This document shows positions 8,088 to 16,907 of a stretch of 64,000 nucleotides of DNA, one piece after another. The notes beneath the pieces were generated by a model. It was not told the origin of the DNA. It did no database searches and saw only the letters and a program-made list of their open reading frames with translations. The DNA comes from Palleniella intestinalis. GTDB taxonomy: Bacteria > Bacteroidota > Bacteroidia > Bacteroidales > Bacteroidaceae. Both the position numbers and the translations under genes were made by a program. The DNA is taken from assembly GCF_013166595.1 (NCBI RefSeq), contig NZ_JABKKG010000007.1, forward strand, positions 1 to 64,000, in the 5' to 3' direction. Every line of letters starts with the position of its first letter. The first letter of the stretch is position 1.

Positions 8088-9167
8088 TCACAAGGTGATC
8101 TCACCGGAGCCGAAGCAGCGGTGGTGGGCGCTATCATAGATGACGCAGAACTGGCCGGGGGCGACGCCGTGGATAGGCTTTTCTGAAAGGATTCTGTAGC
8201 GTCCGTTGCCGAGGTCGTCAATGATGGCCTTGTTGATGTCCGCTGTGTGGCGTATCTTGAAAGTTATTTCACGCTCCGGCATGATATTGTCCGTGAGCAG
8301 ATGCAGGTCGTGTATGATGAACTCCGATGCGTATGCGTCGGCAGGGTCATAACCATGCGAGAGATAGATGATGTTCTCCGCAATGTCTTTTTTAATGACA
8401 AACCATGGTCCTCCGCCAAAACCGAGACCCTTGCGCTGTCCGATTGTGTGAAACCAGTGTCCTTTGTGCTTGCCGATGAGTTTTCCTGTTTCGAGTTCTA
8501 TTGCGTTGCCCTCCTTCTCTCCGAGATACTTGCGGAGATAGTCATTGTAGTTTATCTTGCCGAGAAAGCATATCCCCTGCGAGTCCTTGCGCTTGGCATT
8601 GATGAGGTGGTTGTCCTCTGCAATGCGCCTAACATCTTCTTTGTGTAGTCCGCCGATAGGGAAGATAGCCTTTTTCAGTTGCCAATCGTAGATTTGTGCA
8701 AGGAAGTCCGTCTGGTCCTTTATCGGGTCAGGCGATGTGCAGAGCCATTTCCTGCCGTCGATAATCTCTGTGCGAGCATAGTGACCTGTGGCGATAAGGT
8801 CGTAGTCGTGACCTCTTTTCTCATGGAAAGCACCAAACTTTATGAGTCTGTTGCACATGACATCAGGGTTTGGGGTGAAGCCGTTGCGCACCTTGTCCAT
8901 GGTGTATGCTGTCACCTTGTCCCAATATTCGCGGTGGCAGTCCACCACTTCAAGGCGGCATTTGTACTTGTGGCACAATGCTGTCGCCATCTCAAGGTCC
9001 TCCTCCGATGTGCAGTCGTAGCCTTCCTCCTCGTCAGGGCCAATCTTTATGTAGAAGCAGTCCGGGTGCAATCCATGCTCGCACAGGAGATGAAGCACCA
9101 CGGCGGAGTCCACTCCGCCTGACAGCAGGACAGCTATTTTCTTATCCTTTATCTCGTCAATGTTCAT
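8088..9167 (-). CDS. mnmA: tRNA 2-thiouridine(34) synthase MnmA
   Basis: This cytoplasmic enzyme adds sulfur to C2 of the wobble uridine in Glu, Gln and Lys tRNAs, using ATP to adenylate the base. The 359-residue length is normal. The PP-loop SGGVDS lies at 16-21. The two catalytic cysteines are C105 ([10 protein letters not shown]) and C200 (DSQGICFLG), and the tRNA-binding ATGHYA motif is present. The gene follows the alpha/beta hydrolase by 21 bp on the same strand and may be cotranscribed with it. Nothing appears missing. Confidence 0.96.
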   Translation of the reverse strand: MNIDEIKDKKIAVLLSGGVDSAVVLHLLCEHGLHPDCFYIKIGPDEEEGYDCTSEEDLEMATALCHKYKCRLEVVDCHREYWDKVTAYTMDKVRNGFTPNPDVMCNRLIKFGAFHEKRGHDYDLIATGHYARTEIIDGRKWLCTSPDPIKDQTDFLAQIYDWQLKKAIFPIGGLHKEDVRRIAEDNHLINAKRKDSQGICFLGKINYNDYLRKYLGEKEGNAIELETGKLIGKHKGHWFHTIGQRKGLGFGGGPWFVIKKDIAENIIYLSHGYDPADAYASEFIIHDLHLLTDNIMPEREITFKIRHTADINKAIIDDLGNGRYRILSEKPIHGVAPGQFCVIYDSAHHRCFGSGEITL

Positions 9168-9188
9168 GAAAAAAGCAAGCGTAAATAA

Positions 9189-10559
9189 TTATTTCTTCAG
9201 GGAATTTATCCAGTTGGCAATGTCGTTAAGCACCTCTTCCGATATTGTCTCTTCTATTTTCCCGTATTCAGAGACAGCCCCAGTTGTGGCATGTTGGAAA
9301 ATGTGGTTCAGTCCATGGTATTCTTTCACCATATTATATTTTCCTTTCGGGAGAAGTCGCTTAATCTCCGGCAGGTTGTCCTTTGACAGAACCTGCAGGT
9401 CGAGGTCACCGTTGAGGGCAAGAACCGGGCATAAAATCCGTCGGATGGCTTCTGCCGGATTGTAGGAAACGAAATGGTTTATCCATGCATTATCCATTTT
9501 CATGATAGTCAGGAGATTCTTTTTCGCACCTTCCGGAAGAGAGAAACCATTGTCGCTAAGGAATTTCTCCAATATGTTTTCCGGTGATTCAGGCTTCTTT
9601 CCGTCACGCTTCTGTTCGTATATCATCTCCAATGCAGCGCAATAAGCCGTCACTTCCGCCTCCGATAATCCTGCGCCGGCAAATGCTGCGCGGTTCTGTT
9701 CGATGATGACTTTATCGCCTCTAAGTGCTATTCCTGCAAGACTGACAATGAAATCAGCCGTTTTTTCTGCACCGAGGATAAACGCTATCGTGCCACCCTC
9801 GCTATGCCCGAGGACACCGATTTTGCCAAACTCTTTCATTGAGCGCAGGTAATCAAGCCCCGCTTTGGCATCGTTCTTGAATGTTTCCGTAGTCGCATTC
9901 TTAGCATCTCCTGTCGATTTCCCGAATCCGCGATCATCATATCGCAATGAGGCTATGCCGTTACGCGCAAGAAAATCCGCTATTACAAGGAACGGCTTAT
10001 GGCCGAAAGCCTCCTCATTCCTGTCCTGCAGACCGCTGCCGGTGACCATCAGCACGACAGGAATGGAGCTCTTTTGCTTTGTACGGTCATATCCGACAGG
10101 ATAAGTCAGCGTGCCAGACAGCACCGCTCCGTCAGCATTATTCCTGAATTCCACATCTTTTGTCGCATAAGGATACGGTGGAACCGGTGTCTGCGGGCGG
10201 TTCAACTTAACAGTCCCTTGCTTGAGTGACAAAGGGAATTTGTATGCTCCCTGTGTGAATACTCCTTTTATCGTGCCGTTGTCAAGATGTCCTCTGTACA
10301 AGACACCAAGAGAAGGCACGGACACAGCCAATGAATCAGCAGAGAGAAAATCCACTTCCGCCTTTATGTCCTTTGCCCCTTGGTCGGGACTATCCATTGT
10401 GCAGACAGGCTTTTCACCATCCTTTTGGATGTTGAAGACAATGTTCAGTTTTGTCATGCCCAAGCTAAGTTTGCCTTTCCAAGAGCCGGAAATCTCTTGT
10501 CCGCACATGGATTGCGGCATGAGGCATGCAAGGCAGATGAATGGGATTATTCTTTTCAT
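9189..10559 (-). CDS. Secreted alpha/beta hydrolase
   Basis: The 456-residue protein has a signal peptide (MKRIIPFICLACLMPQSMCG) with a cysteine at the end, so it may be a periplasmic protein or a lipoprotein. The first 140 residues form a beta-rich domain. The hydrolase domain carries the nucleophile elbow GHSEGG, the DDRGFGKS motif, an acid in LNGDLDLQV and a late histidine in GLNHIFQH. The family includes esterases and peptidases; the substrate cannot be named. The gene is upstream of mnmA, and the palindromic CATGAT repeat region (10606-10680) lies just before its start. Confidence 0.85.
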   Translation of the reverse strand: MKRIIPFICLACLMPQSMCGQEISGSWKGKLSLGMTKLNIVFNIQKDGEKPVCTMDSPDQGAKDIKAEVDFLSADSLAVSVPSLGVLYRGHLDNGTIKGVFTQGAYKFPLSLKQGTVKLNRPQTPVPPYPYATKDVEFRNNADGAVLSGTLTYPVGYDRTKQKSSIPVVLMVTGSGLQDRNEEAFGHKPFLVIADFLARNGIASLRYDDRGFGKSTGDAKNATTETFKNDAKAGLDYLRSMKEFGKIGVLGHSEGGTIAFILGAEKTADFIVSLAGIALRGDKVIIEQNRAAFAGAGLSEAEVTAYCAALEMIYEQKRDGKKPESPENILEKFLSDNGFSLPEGAKKNLLTIMKMDNAWINHFVSYNPAEAIRRILCPVLALNGDLDLQVLSKDNLPEIKRLLPKGKYNMVKEYHGLNHIFQHATTGAVSEYGKIEETISEEVLNDIANWINSLKK

Positions 10560-10605
10560 TGGCGAAAGAGGGATTGATTGTTGTTGTTTTGGTTAATAGT
10601 GGCAG

Positions 10606-10680
10606 GATGAATCATGATGCAACATGTTGTCTCATGATAGAACATGATACCATCATGATAAACCATGATTCATCATGATG
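10606..10680. repeat. CATGAT/CAACATGTTG palindrome cluster
   Basis: The segment has many ATCATGAT and CATGATG units. GATGAATCATG (10606-10616) is inverted at 10664-10674, and a 10-bp palindrome CAACATGTTG lies inside. A 21-bp piece (10618-10638) occurs again, perfectly inverted, at 45626-45646. It sits between the rsgA stop and the hydrolase start, in a position to be transcribed from both. Confidence 0.8.
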
Positions 10681-10696
10681 TAAGAAAAAAATCACA

Positions 10697-11668
10697 TCAG
10701 AACGCCTCACGGTACTTGCCGTCCTCCTTGTCATTAAGCATACTAAGATAGGAATTGTACCTGCTTTCGGAGATGTAATGCTCCTCCAAAGCCTTTCTGA
10801 CAGCACATCCCGGTTCATGAGTATGTGTGCAGTTATTGAACCGGCAGTCCTTGGAGAAGTGGAAAATCTCCTTGAAATACGAGCAAATTTCCTCCGGTTC
10901 CATGTCGAAAGTGCCGAACCCTTTGATTCCCGGAGTATCAATCAACCATCCTCCCCCGTCAGGAAGAGGAAGCATTTCCGAGAATGTCGTGGTGTGCATG
11001 CCGGTGTTATGGGCATCGGAAATCTCCGCTGTCCGCAGGTTGACTCCCGGCAGCAGAGCGTTGAGAATAGTCGATTTGCCCACGCCACTGTTACCACTGA
11101 AGAGTGTGACCTTGCCGTTCAGCAATGCCGACAGTTCGTTTACGCCATCGTTCTGCAGGGCTGAGAGGGCAAGACACTTGTACCCCACGGTCTCATACAA
11201 TGCCATCATCATCTCCTGATAATGCAGTTCGTCCTCCGAGAGCAGGTCTTTCTTGTTGAAAGCAAGTATCACCGGCACGGAATAAGCCTCTGCCGAGGCA
11301 AGGAAACGGTCTATGAACGTTGTGCTTGTCTGTGGATGGTTTACCGTGACGACAAGCACAGCCTGGTCGACATTGGCAGCAATGATATGGCTTGCCTTTG
11401 AGAGATTCTGCGACTTGCGTATGATGTAGTTCCTCCGGTCGGCAATCTCTGTGATGAAAGCCGTCATGTCCCCTGTCGAATGCGTCTTGTCCGCAATGGT
11501 GTTCTGTGTCGGTTCGGTGATTGTCACACGGTCACCGACAGCCACCGGATTGGTGCTGCGGATGCCTTTCAGCCGGAAACTGCCCTTTATTTTACAGTCC
11601 ACGGTGCTCCCCTCATCGGTGAGCACCGTGTACCAATATCCTGTATTTTTAATTACGAGTCCTTGCAT
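10697..11668 (-). CDS. rsgA: Ribosome small subunit-dependent GTPase A
   Basis: This circularly permuted GTPase assists late 30S subunit maturation. The 323 residues show an N-terminal OB domain (1-65), NKKD at 138-141, the P-loop GNSGVGKST at 192-200, DTPG near 244, and a C-terminal zinc site ([14 protein letters not shown]). Its ATG overlaps the frr stop codon by one base (TGATG on the minus strand), so the two are probably translationally coupled. It is the last gene of the TPR-secG-frr-rsgA unit. Confidence 0.95.
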   Translation of the reverse strand: MQGLVIKNTGYWYTVLTDEGSTVDCKIKGSFRLKGIRSTNPVAVGDRVTITEPTQNTIADKTHSTGDMTAFITEIADRRNYIIRKSQNLSKASHIIAANVDQAVLVVTVNHPQTSTTFIDRFLASAEAYSVPVILAFNKKDLLSEDELHYQEMMMALYETVGYKCLALSALQNDGVNELSALLNGKVTLFSGNSGVGKSTILNALLPGVNLRTAEISDAHNTGMHTTTFSEMLPLPDGGGWLIDTPGIKGFGTFDMEPEEICSYFKEIFHFSKDCRFNNCTHTHEPGCAVRKALEEHYISESRYNSYLSMLNDKEDGKYREAF

Positions 11669-12228
11669 CAGACAGTCATTATTTCCTGATTCTTCTCGGC
11701 AAGGATATCATCAATCTTCTTGATAAACTTGTCGTGCAGCTTCTGCAGTTTCTCTTCCGCATCCTTCTGTTCGTCCTCAGCGAGTCCGTCCTTTACAGCT
11801 TTCTTGAAGGTCTCCTTATACTCGGCACGAGCCTTGCGTACAGAAACCTTCGCCTTCTCACCAATGCCGTTGCACTGCTTTGCCAGTTCGCGGCGGCGTT
11901 CCTCTGTCGGAACAGGGATGCAAAGACGTACTATCTCACCGTTATTGTCCGGAGTGATGCCGAGAGTAGAGTTCACGATGGCTTTCTCGATTTCGCGGAT
12001 AGCCTTCTTGTCCCATGGGCGGATAGCGATTGTGCGCGGGTCAGGAGTAGAGATGTTTGCTATTTGATTGAGAGGCACCATAGAACCATAGGATTCCACT
12101 CTGATACCGTCAACAAGAGCAGTGTTTGCCCTTCCGGCACGGACATGTAATAATTGTTCGGAGAGGAATGTGCATGCCATTTCCATCTCTTCCTCAGCTT
12201 TCTTGAGGGTCTCTTTTACATCAATCAT
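11668..12228 (-). CDS. frr: Ribosome recycling factor
   Basis: The protein, with EF-G, splits post-termination ribosomes. Its 186 residues are the normal length. Family signatures are [18 protein letters not shown], the central [15 protein letters not shown] and the helical C-terminus rich in Lys and Glu ([20 protein letters not shown]). It sits between secG (23 bp) and rsgA (1-bp overlap), all on the minus strand. Confidence 0.97.
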   Translation of the reverse strand: MIDVKETLKKAEEEMEMACTFLSEQLLHVRAGRANTALVDGIRVESYGSMVPLNQIANISTPDPRTIAIRPWDKKAIREIEKAIVNSTLGITPDNNGEIVRLCIPVPTEERRRELAKQCNGIGEKAKVSVRKARAEYKETFKKAVKDGLAEDEQKDAEEKLQKLHDKFIKKIDDILAEKNQEIMTV

Positions 12229-12251
12229 AGTATTATGTTTTTGGGGTTTGG

Positions 12252-12611
12252 TTACTTTGCCTTTTCCGGTGCGGCAGGTGCAGGTGCCGCCTGCTTTGTC
12301 TGGCTTGCACCGAAGCCCGGCAGGTTGTTAGGGTTTGTTGTCTGCTGCTCTGTAGCGGCTTTCTCTATGACACTCTCCTCTGTAACTGCCTTTGGAGCGA
12401 CGTATGCGCAGAAGACGCTCAGCACTACCATTGCTGCAGCGAGTCCCCATGTTGTCTTCTCGATGAAATCAGTTGTCTTGCGGACGCCAAGCATGGCATT
12501 GCCGCTTGAGAATCCTGTTGAAAGACCGCCACCTTTAGACTCCTGGATGAGCACGATGCCAATCATGAAAAGTGCTACAATGACGATAAGAATTACGAAT
12601 AATGTGTACAT
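12252..12611 (-). CDS. secG: Preprotein translocase subunit SecG
   Basis: SecG is the small accessory subunit of the SecYEG channel. The 119 residues contain two membrane helices (4-22 and about 55-75) with the conserved ESKGGGLSTGFSSGNAMLGVRKTTDF loop between them, and an Ala/Pro-rich tail. It starts 3 bp after the TPR gene stop, showing tight coupling. Confidence 0.93.
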   Translation of the reverse strand: MYTLFVILIVIVALFMIGIVLIQESKGGGLSTGFSSGNAMLGVRKTTDFIEKTTWGLAAAMVVLSVFCAYVAPKAVTEESVIEKAATEQQTTNPNNLPGFGASQTKQAAPAPAAPEKAK

Positions 12612-12614
12612 TGG

Positions 12615-13409
12615 TTATTTTGTTTTTTTGTTATTATTATTCATTATAAGTTTCTCAAGGAAACGTATCTGGTCTGCAAAGTAAGCATTTTTTTTCGGAT
12701 TTTCCAAATTTAAACGCTTAATAATCTCTAATGCCTGTGAATATCTTCGCTGATGCACGTATATTTGTGCCATTGTCTCCGTGTAGATAGTCACTTGCGG
12801 TGGTGTATCGTCCTGAGGCGGTGGGACATACCCACGCGGCTCTTCCCTGCTTTCCTCGTCACGGAAATCCGGTAGCGTGAACGGATTTCCCTCATGTGAG
12901 ATGAAGTCGTCGATAAGGCTCTGCCCCTTCATCTGCGGAGCTTCCACCTCCGGTTCGTCCTCTGCCGGCATACTGCTTTCCAGGAGATACGCCACATAGT
13001 CCACTGTAGCGTCCGCCGGAGTAGGCTTCCTTCGTCTGGCAGGCTTCTCTTCCTGTTTCTCCTCAGGCAAGGAGTCAAGGAAGTTGTCAATAAGTTCCGA
13101 TGTCCTGCTTACGGCGTTTCCACCGTCCTTGCGTGCCGTTTTCTTTTCCTCGGCGTTAGCGCCTTCAGGTTTCCGCAACTTGTAATGCGCCGCTTCGACA
13201 AGCTGGAACAGCACTTTCCTGTCAGTGATGTACACCGAAGCCTTCCTCAGTTCCTCATCGAACGTGGCGTCATGCAGCAGATAGAGGTTCTGCAGCATCA
13301 GCAGTCTGGCAGTCTGGTGGTATGGATACAGTGCTATGAGACTCCTCAGGTCATAAAGAGTCTCACGGTCCATCCTTTCAGGGTGTTGTATCAGTTCTGT
13401 CAGATTCAT
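12615..13409 (-). CDS. TPR-like protein upstream of secG
   Basis: From ATG 13409 the product has 264 residues beginning MNLTELIQHPERM. An open frame extends 55 codons further upstream, but that part is AT-rich and unlike a protein start. The N-terminal 90 residues form helices (LIALYPYHQTARLLML), the middle is charged and low-complexity with a Pro/Glu-rich linker, and the end carries one TPR-like helix pair (ETMAQIYVHQRRYSQALEIIKRL). There is no signal peptide. Such proteins often sit next to secG in Bacteroidales, but their role is not established. Confidence 0.8.
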   Translation of the reverse strand: MNLTELIQHPERMDRETLYDLRSLIALYPYHQTARLLMLQNLYLLHDATFDEELRKASVYITDRKVLFQLVEAAHYKLRKPEGANAEEKKTARKDGGNAVSRTSELIDNFLDSLPEEKQEEKPARRRKPTPADATVDYVAYLLESSMPAEDEPEVEAPQMKGQSLIDDFISHEGNPFTLPDFRDEESREEPRGYVPPPQDDTPPQVTIYTETMAQIYVHQRRYSQALEIIKRLNLENPKKNAYFADQIRFLEKLIMNNNNKKTK

Positions 13410-13539
13410 TCGTTGTGGAATAGTCGTTAAGGAGTGCAAAGTTACGAAAAAAAAGGCAAACTGCATACCCTTGCAATTAAAAATGTGTGCCAAAGGTATT
13501 TTTTTTATGTCAATATGCCACAATTTAGCAGTATTTTTG

Positions 13540-13547
13540 TATCTTTG
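13540..13547 (+). promoter_or_regulatory. -7 promoter box for the MFS gene
   Basis: TATCTTTG fits TAnnTTTG and is followed by a short AT-rich leader. It places transcription start near 13554, about 50 nt before the chosen ATG at 13603. Confidence 0.55.
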
Positions 13548-13602
13548 CAATAATATTTTCATGAAATGTTCCATATTTCAGAACAAATCCGACACCAACA
13601 GA

Positions 13603-14895
13603 ATGAACTCAAAATCTTCACCATGGGCATGGGTGCCCTCACTTTATTTCGCCGAAGGACTGCCTTATGTGGCGGTAATGACCATATCACTCATACTCTA
13701 CAAGCAGCTTGGCCTGAGCAACGCTGACATCACTTTCTACACATCATGGCTTTACCTGCCATGGGTGATAAAGCCTCTTTGGAGCCCTTTCGTGGACATA
13801 ATCAAGAGCAAACGCTGGTGGATAACCGCAATGCAGCTGCTTATCGGCGCGGCATTCGGCGGCATAGCATTCACCATTCCGACATCAATATGGCTTCAGG
13901 GGACGCTCTGCTTTTTCTGGCTTATGGCATTCTCAAGCGCCACACATGACATTGCAGCCGACGGATTCTACATGCTCGGACTGGACCAGCACGACCAGGC
14001 CTGCTTTGTAGGCATACGCTCGACCTTCTATCGCCTTGCAATGATTATGGGACAAGGCTTTCTCGTGATGATAGCAGGCAATCTGCAGGTGGTGTTCCGA
14101 GGGAGCATAGCTTTCTCGTGGAGCCTCACTTTCTATGGGCTTCTCGGACTGTTTGTAGCTTTTTGGCTATGGCATAACTACATACTGCCGCGCCCGAAAG
14201 AAGACGACGAACGTGGCATGTCAGGCGAGAAAGGCACACTAAGCACAAAAGCGATGTTCGCAGAGCTTGGCGAGACTGTCATCTCGTTCTTCAAGAAGCC
14301 GCAGGTGGTGGCAGGAATACTGTTCATGCTGCTCTATCGCATGCCTGAAGGACTGCTTGTAAAGGTGTCGTCGCTGTTCCTTCTTGACCCGCAAAGTGCC
14401 GGCGGACTAGGCCTTTCGCCCATGGAATACGGTCTTGTGCAGGGCACGGTGGGCGTTGTCGGACTGACCATCGGCGGCATAATCGGCGGCATCTGTGCAG
14501 GAAAGGACGGCCTGAAACGGTGGCTATGGCCTATGGTGTGCGCCATAACGCTGCCGGATGCAGTATACATATACCTCAGTTATGCCCTGCCCTCCTCTCT
14601 CTTCATCGTCAACCTTTGCATCTTCGTGGAACAGTTCGGCTATGGCTTCGGCTTCACAGCGTATATGCTCTACCTTATTTATTATAGCCAGGGGAAATAC
14701 AAGACCTCCCACTATGCCTTATGCACAGCCTTCATGGCTCTCTCCATGATGATTCCGGGCTTGTATGCCGGTGCGCTGCAGGAGGCGGTAGGCTACCGCA
14801 ATTTCTTCATAATCGTCATGTGCACCTGTGCTGTCACGTTCCTTGTTGCCGCGATGCTGAAGATAGACCCTAAGTTCGGAAAGAAGGAGAAATAA
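13603..14895 (+). CDS. AmpG-like major facilitator transporter
   Basis: The product has 430 residues from ATG 13603 (MNSKSSPWAWVPSLYFAEGLP); an earlier ATG at 13561 lies almost on the predicted transcription start. Twelve membrane helices are evident. The opening LYFAEGLPY and SWLYLPWVIKPLWSP resemble the AmpG family, which imports muropeptides into the cytoplasm for cell-wall recycling. Other MFS proteins of Bacteroidales share this opening, so the substrate is not certain. A hairpin with a T-run follows at 14996-15037. Confidence 0.82.
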   Translation: MNSKSSPWAWVPSLYFAEGLPYVAVMTISLILYKQLGLSNADITFYTSWLYLPWVIKPLWSPFVDIIKSKRWWITAMQLLIGAAFGGIAFTIPTSIWLQGTLCFFWLMAFSSATHDIAADGFYMLGLDQHDQACFVGIRSTFYRLAMIMGQGFLVMIAGNLQVVFRGSIAFSWSLTFYGLLGLFVAFWLWHNYILPRPKEDDERGMSGEKGTLSTKAMFAELGETVISFFKKPQVVAGILFMLLYRMPEGLLVKVSSLFLLDPQSAGGLGLSPMEYGLVQGTVGVVGLTIGGIIGGICAGKDGLKRWLWPMVCAITLPDAVYIYLSYALPSSLFIVNLCIFVEQFGYGFGFTAYMLYLIYYSQGKYKTSHYALCTAFMALSMMIPGLYAGALQEAVGYRNFFIIVMCTCAVTFLVAAMLKIDPKFGKKEK

Positions 14896-14995
14896 TGGCT
14901 GTCCTCGTTTTTCATAGGGCATGCAAGCCTACCACAACCATATTTACATCCTGAGACTTAACATTCTTCAAGTAGAGGACTGCACTACAATATTC

Positions 14996-15037
14996 AAAAA
15001 GGTGTTCTTTTGCATTGCAAACAGACACCTTTTTTTG
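14996..15037 (+). terminator. Rho-independent terminator after the MFS gene
   Basis: AAAAAGGTGT (14996-15005) pairs with ACACCTTTTTTT (15025-15036) across a loop that contains a small TGCATTGCA palindrome, followed by more T. Confidence 0.75.
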
Positions 15038-15550
15038 TGTGCATCCACCTCCTTCGCCAGCAAGGAAAAGCACCTCCGGGAATTAGAAAACTCACGCATT
15101 TTTTAACACAAATACTCGCGAAAAACAAACTAAAATAACTAAAGCAGTAAAGATTCCGCAAATTTCGCATTTCGCCTAATCACATAGCAATCAACATGTT
15201 AGCCACAATCCCACAATCAATTCTCCTTCAACAAGATGCAATTGGCAACCTGTCACAATGTGGTTGGTAGCCTTCCGCATAACAATTGGTATTGATTCGG
15301 GTGGTGATTCGATACTATTCATATTGCAAAGTGATACCATTCGCATTCTTTTTTGCTACAAACAAGGTTGGAATGTGCATTTTTCACTCTTACACATGCC
15401 ATTTCTCCCGACTTTACAGCAAAGCAATAAAAAAACTCACACGCTTTTGCGGATAATAATTTCCGTTATTTTTTCACATTCCAAGTCTATTGCAAAACAA
15501 ATGTTAAAAACACCGGATGACCATGCTTTTGTTCTGTGTTTTACAAAGAA
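15038..15550. other. Intergenic stretch with no supported gene
   Basis: About 510 bp of AT-rich sequence with no ORF that looks like a protein. It contains an inverted copy of the GCATGAGTTTTCTAAT repeat at 15081-15099. The end runs into the 33-bp repeat array before the ATPase relic. Confidence 0.5.
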
Positions 15551-15641
15551 TTATCATCGAAAAAATGTAGGGCTTGCTTGTTTTTATCGTCGAAAAAATG
15601 TAGGTTTTAACAGACTTTATCGTCGAAAAAATGTAAATTTG
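15551..15641 (+). repeat. Three direct repeats, 33-bp period, overlapping a promoter
   Basis: The core CGAAAAAATGTA starts at 15558, 15591 and 15624, exactly 33 bp apart, each preceded by TTATC(A/G)T. The third copy runs into TAAATTTG (15634-15641), a good -7 box. The spacing of about three helical turns puts every copy on the same face of the DNA, as expected of operator sites rather than of a decaying duplication. Confidence 0.8.
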
Positions 15642-15666
15642 CAAAACAAAACAAAAATCACAAACC

Positions 15667-15747
15667 ATGAAAAGACAGATTTACAAACAGTTAACGGACT
15701 GGAAGGCAAGCAAAAACAGAAAGCCACTGATATCCGTCTTTCCATGA
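15667..15747 (+). pseudogene. 5' relic of an AAA ATPase (DUF4143-type) gene
   Basis: ATG 15667 opens MKRQIYKQLTDWKASKNRKP, which matches the start of the Bacteroidales ATPases that carry a DUF4143 C-terminal domain, where it is normally followed by the P-loop. Here the match ends after about 21 codons, diverges (LISVFP) and stops at TGA 15745. No further ATPase sequence is seen before prmA. A deletion has kept the promoter region and the first codons only. Confidence 0.65.
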
Positions 15748-15832
15748 ACGGCTATGTTGAGCAAAAACATTCCATTATATGCAGTGGGCACAATGTAGGT
15801 TGACAAAAAGCATTAATGAACAAAAGAAGCAC

Positions 15833-15877
15833 CCGAAGGCAGACCGGCACATAACCAGGCAAGCCTTCGGACGTTTT
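15833..15877. terminator. Hairpin next to the prmA 3' end
   Basis: CCGAAGGC (15833-15840) is inverted at 15863-15870 as GCCTTCGG, followed on the plus strand by ACGTTTTT. It lies next to the stop of prmA (minus strand) and after the ATPase relic, so it could serve either direction. Confidence 0.5.
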
Positions 15878-15880
15878 TCA

Positions 15881-16747
15881 CTATCTGCCAAGTACAAGCA
15901 TTGTCCAATCGTTCGTGACATTGCGCTCCAACTCGTGAAGCCCCAATTCATCAGCCTTTTCAAGGAGCATCGGGACATCCTCCTCGTAGAAACCGCTGAG
16001 AATCACCGTGCCACCCATGTTCAGTGTCTCCACAATCGCAGGCAGGTCGGCAAGGAGGATGTTACGGTTGATGTTCGCAACGATGACATCAAAGACACCG
16101 TCGACATGGCTCAGCACGGAGACATCGCCAAGAAGTATCTCGTCTATGGTGATATCGTTGAGCGCGGCATTATGGTGCGTGTTGTCCACACTCCACTCGT
16201 CTATGTCGTAAGCCGTCACATGCTCCGCCCCGCAACGCTTTGACACAATGGACAGAATGCCCGTGCCGCATCCGCAGTCGAGGACGCGCTTGCCGGCGAA
16301 GTCAAACTGCAGGAGCTTCCCTACAATCATCTTCGTTGTCTCGTGGGCACCGTTGCCGAACGCCATCTTCTGGTCTATGGCGATTGAAATGGGTGCCTCC
16401 GTGGCGAGAATCTCCGCCTCCGGGCTCGCCGCATCGTAGATGACGCATTCGCTGCCGACACGTATCGGGTCAAAAACTTCCTTCTCGTAGGCTTCGTTCC
16501 AGTTCTGGGACTCAACCTCCTCGGTATGGAAACTGATGGCTGCCGTCTCTATCGGGAAATCGAGAATATGCGCGAGGGTATGCTCCTCACTGTAGTACTG
16601 CGTCTGGATATAACCGTCAATGCCGTCGTCCGTATCGACGAACGACTCATAACCGGCCTCACAAACACTGTCGGCAAGAAGCTCGCGACACACCTGCATC
16701 AGTTCCTCTGACACCTCTATCTTAAAGTGGGTTACGCTGTAATCCAT
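15881..16747 (-). CDS. prmA: Ribosomal protein L11 methyltransferase
   Basis: PrmA trimethylates ribosomal protein L11 with S-adenosylmethionine. The 288 residues have the N-terminal L11-recognition domain (1-100) and a Rossmann methyltransferase domain with LDCGCGTGILSI and the NPPY-equivalent region VIVANINRNILL. Length and motifs are normal. A CAAAATTA box (TAATTTTG on the minus strand, 16782-16789) lies 35 bp upstream and can serve as its promoter. Confidence 0.95.
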   Translation of the reverse strand: MDYSVTHFKIEVSEELMQVCRELLADSVCEAGYESFVDTDDGIDGYIQTQYYSEEHTLAHILDFPIETAAISFHTEEVESQNWNEAYEKEVFDPIRVGSECVIYDAASPEAEILATEAPISIAIDQKMAFGNGAHETTKMIVGKLLQFDFAGKRVLDCGCGTGILSIVSKRCGAEHVTAYDIDEWSVDNTHHNAALNDITIDEILLGDVSVLSHVDGVFDVIVANINRNILLADLPAIVETLNMGGTVILSGFYEEDVPMLLEKADELGLHELERNVTNDWTMLVLGR

Positions 16748-16781
16748 AATTCTAATGTAGACTATTTGTTAAAATACTGTG

Positions 16782-16789
16782 CAAAATTA
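16782..16789 (-). promoter_or_regulatory. -7 promoter box for prmA
   Basis: TAATTTTG on the minus strand fits TAnnTTTG and lies 35 bp before the prmA start. A -33 element is not obvious. Confidence 0.5.
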
Positions 16790-16831
16790 TAAAAAATAGG
16801 GGAAATCCCCATACGTTTTAGGAAAATTCCG

Positions 16832-16863
16832 TATATTTGCATAGTTATTTTTCCATAATTTTG
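16832..16863 (+). promoter_or_regulatory. Two possible -7 boxes for the 16908 gene
   Basis: TATATTTG (16832-16839) and TAATTTTG (16856-16863) both fit the -7 consensus and lie 45-75 bp before ATG 16908. Which one is used cannot be decided. Confidence 0.5.
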
Positions 16864-16907
16864 CGTCAGGAAACAGATAATGATGTTTACAGATTAACGA
16901 TGAAAGG

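Noticed and set aside
10612..10941. 109-codon frame overlapping the rsgA 3' end
   Set aside because: It is an alternative frame of rsgA plus the CATGAT repeat area, with no protein-like features.
15551..15641. Possible CRISPR array in the 33-bp repeats
   Set aside because: Only three copies, the conserved part is about 12-19 bp, spacers are not unique-length inserts, no cas gene is nearby and the last copy overlaps a promoter.
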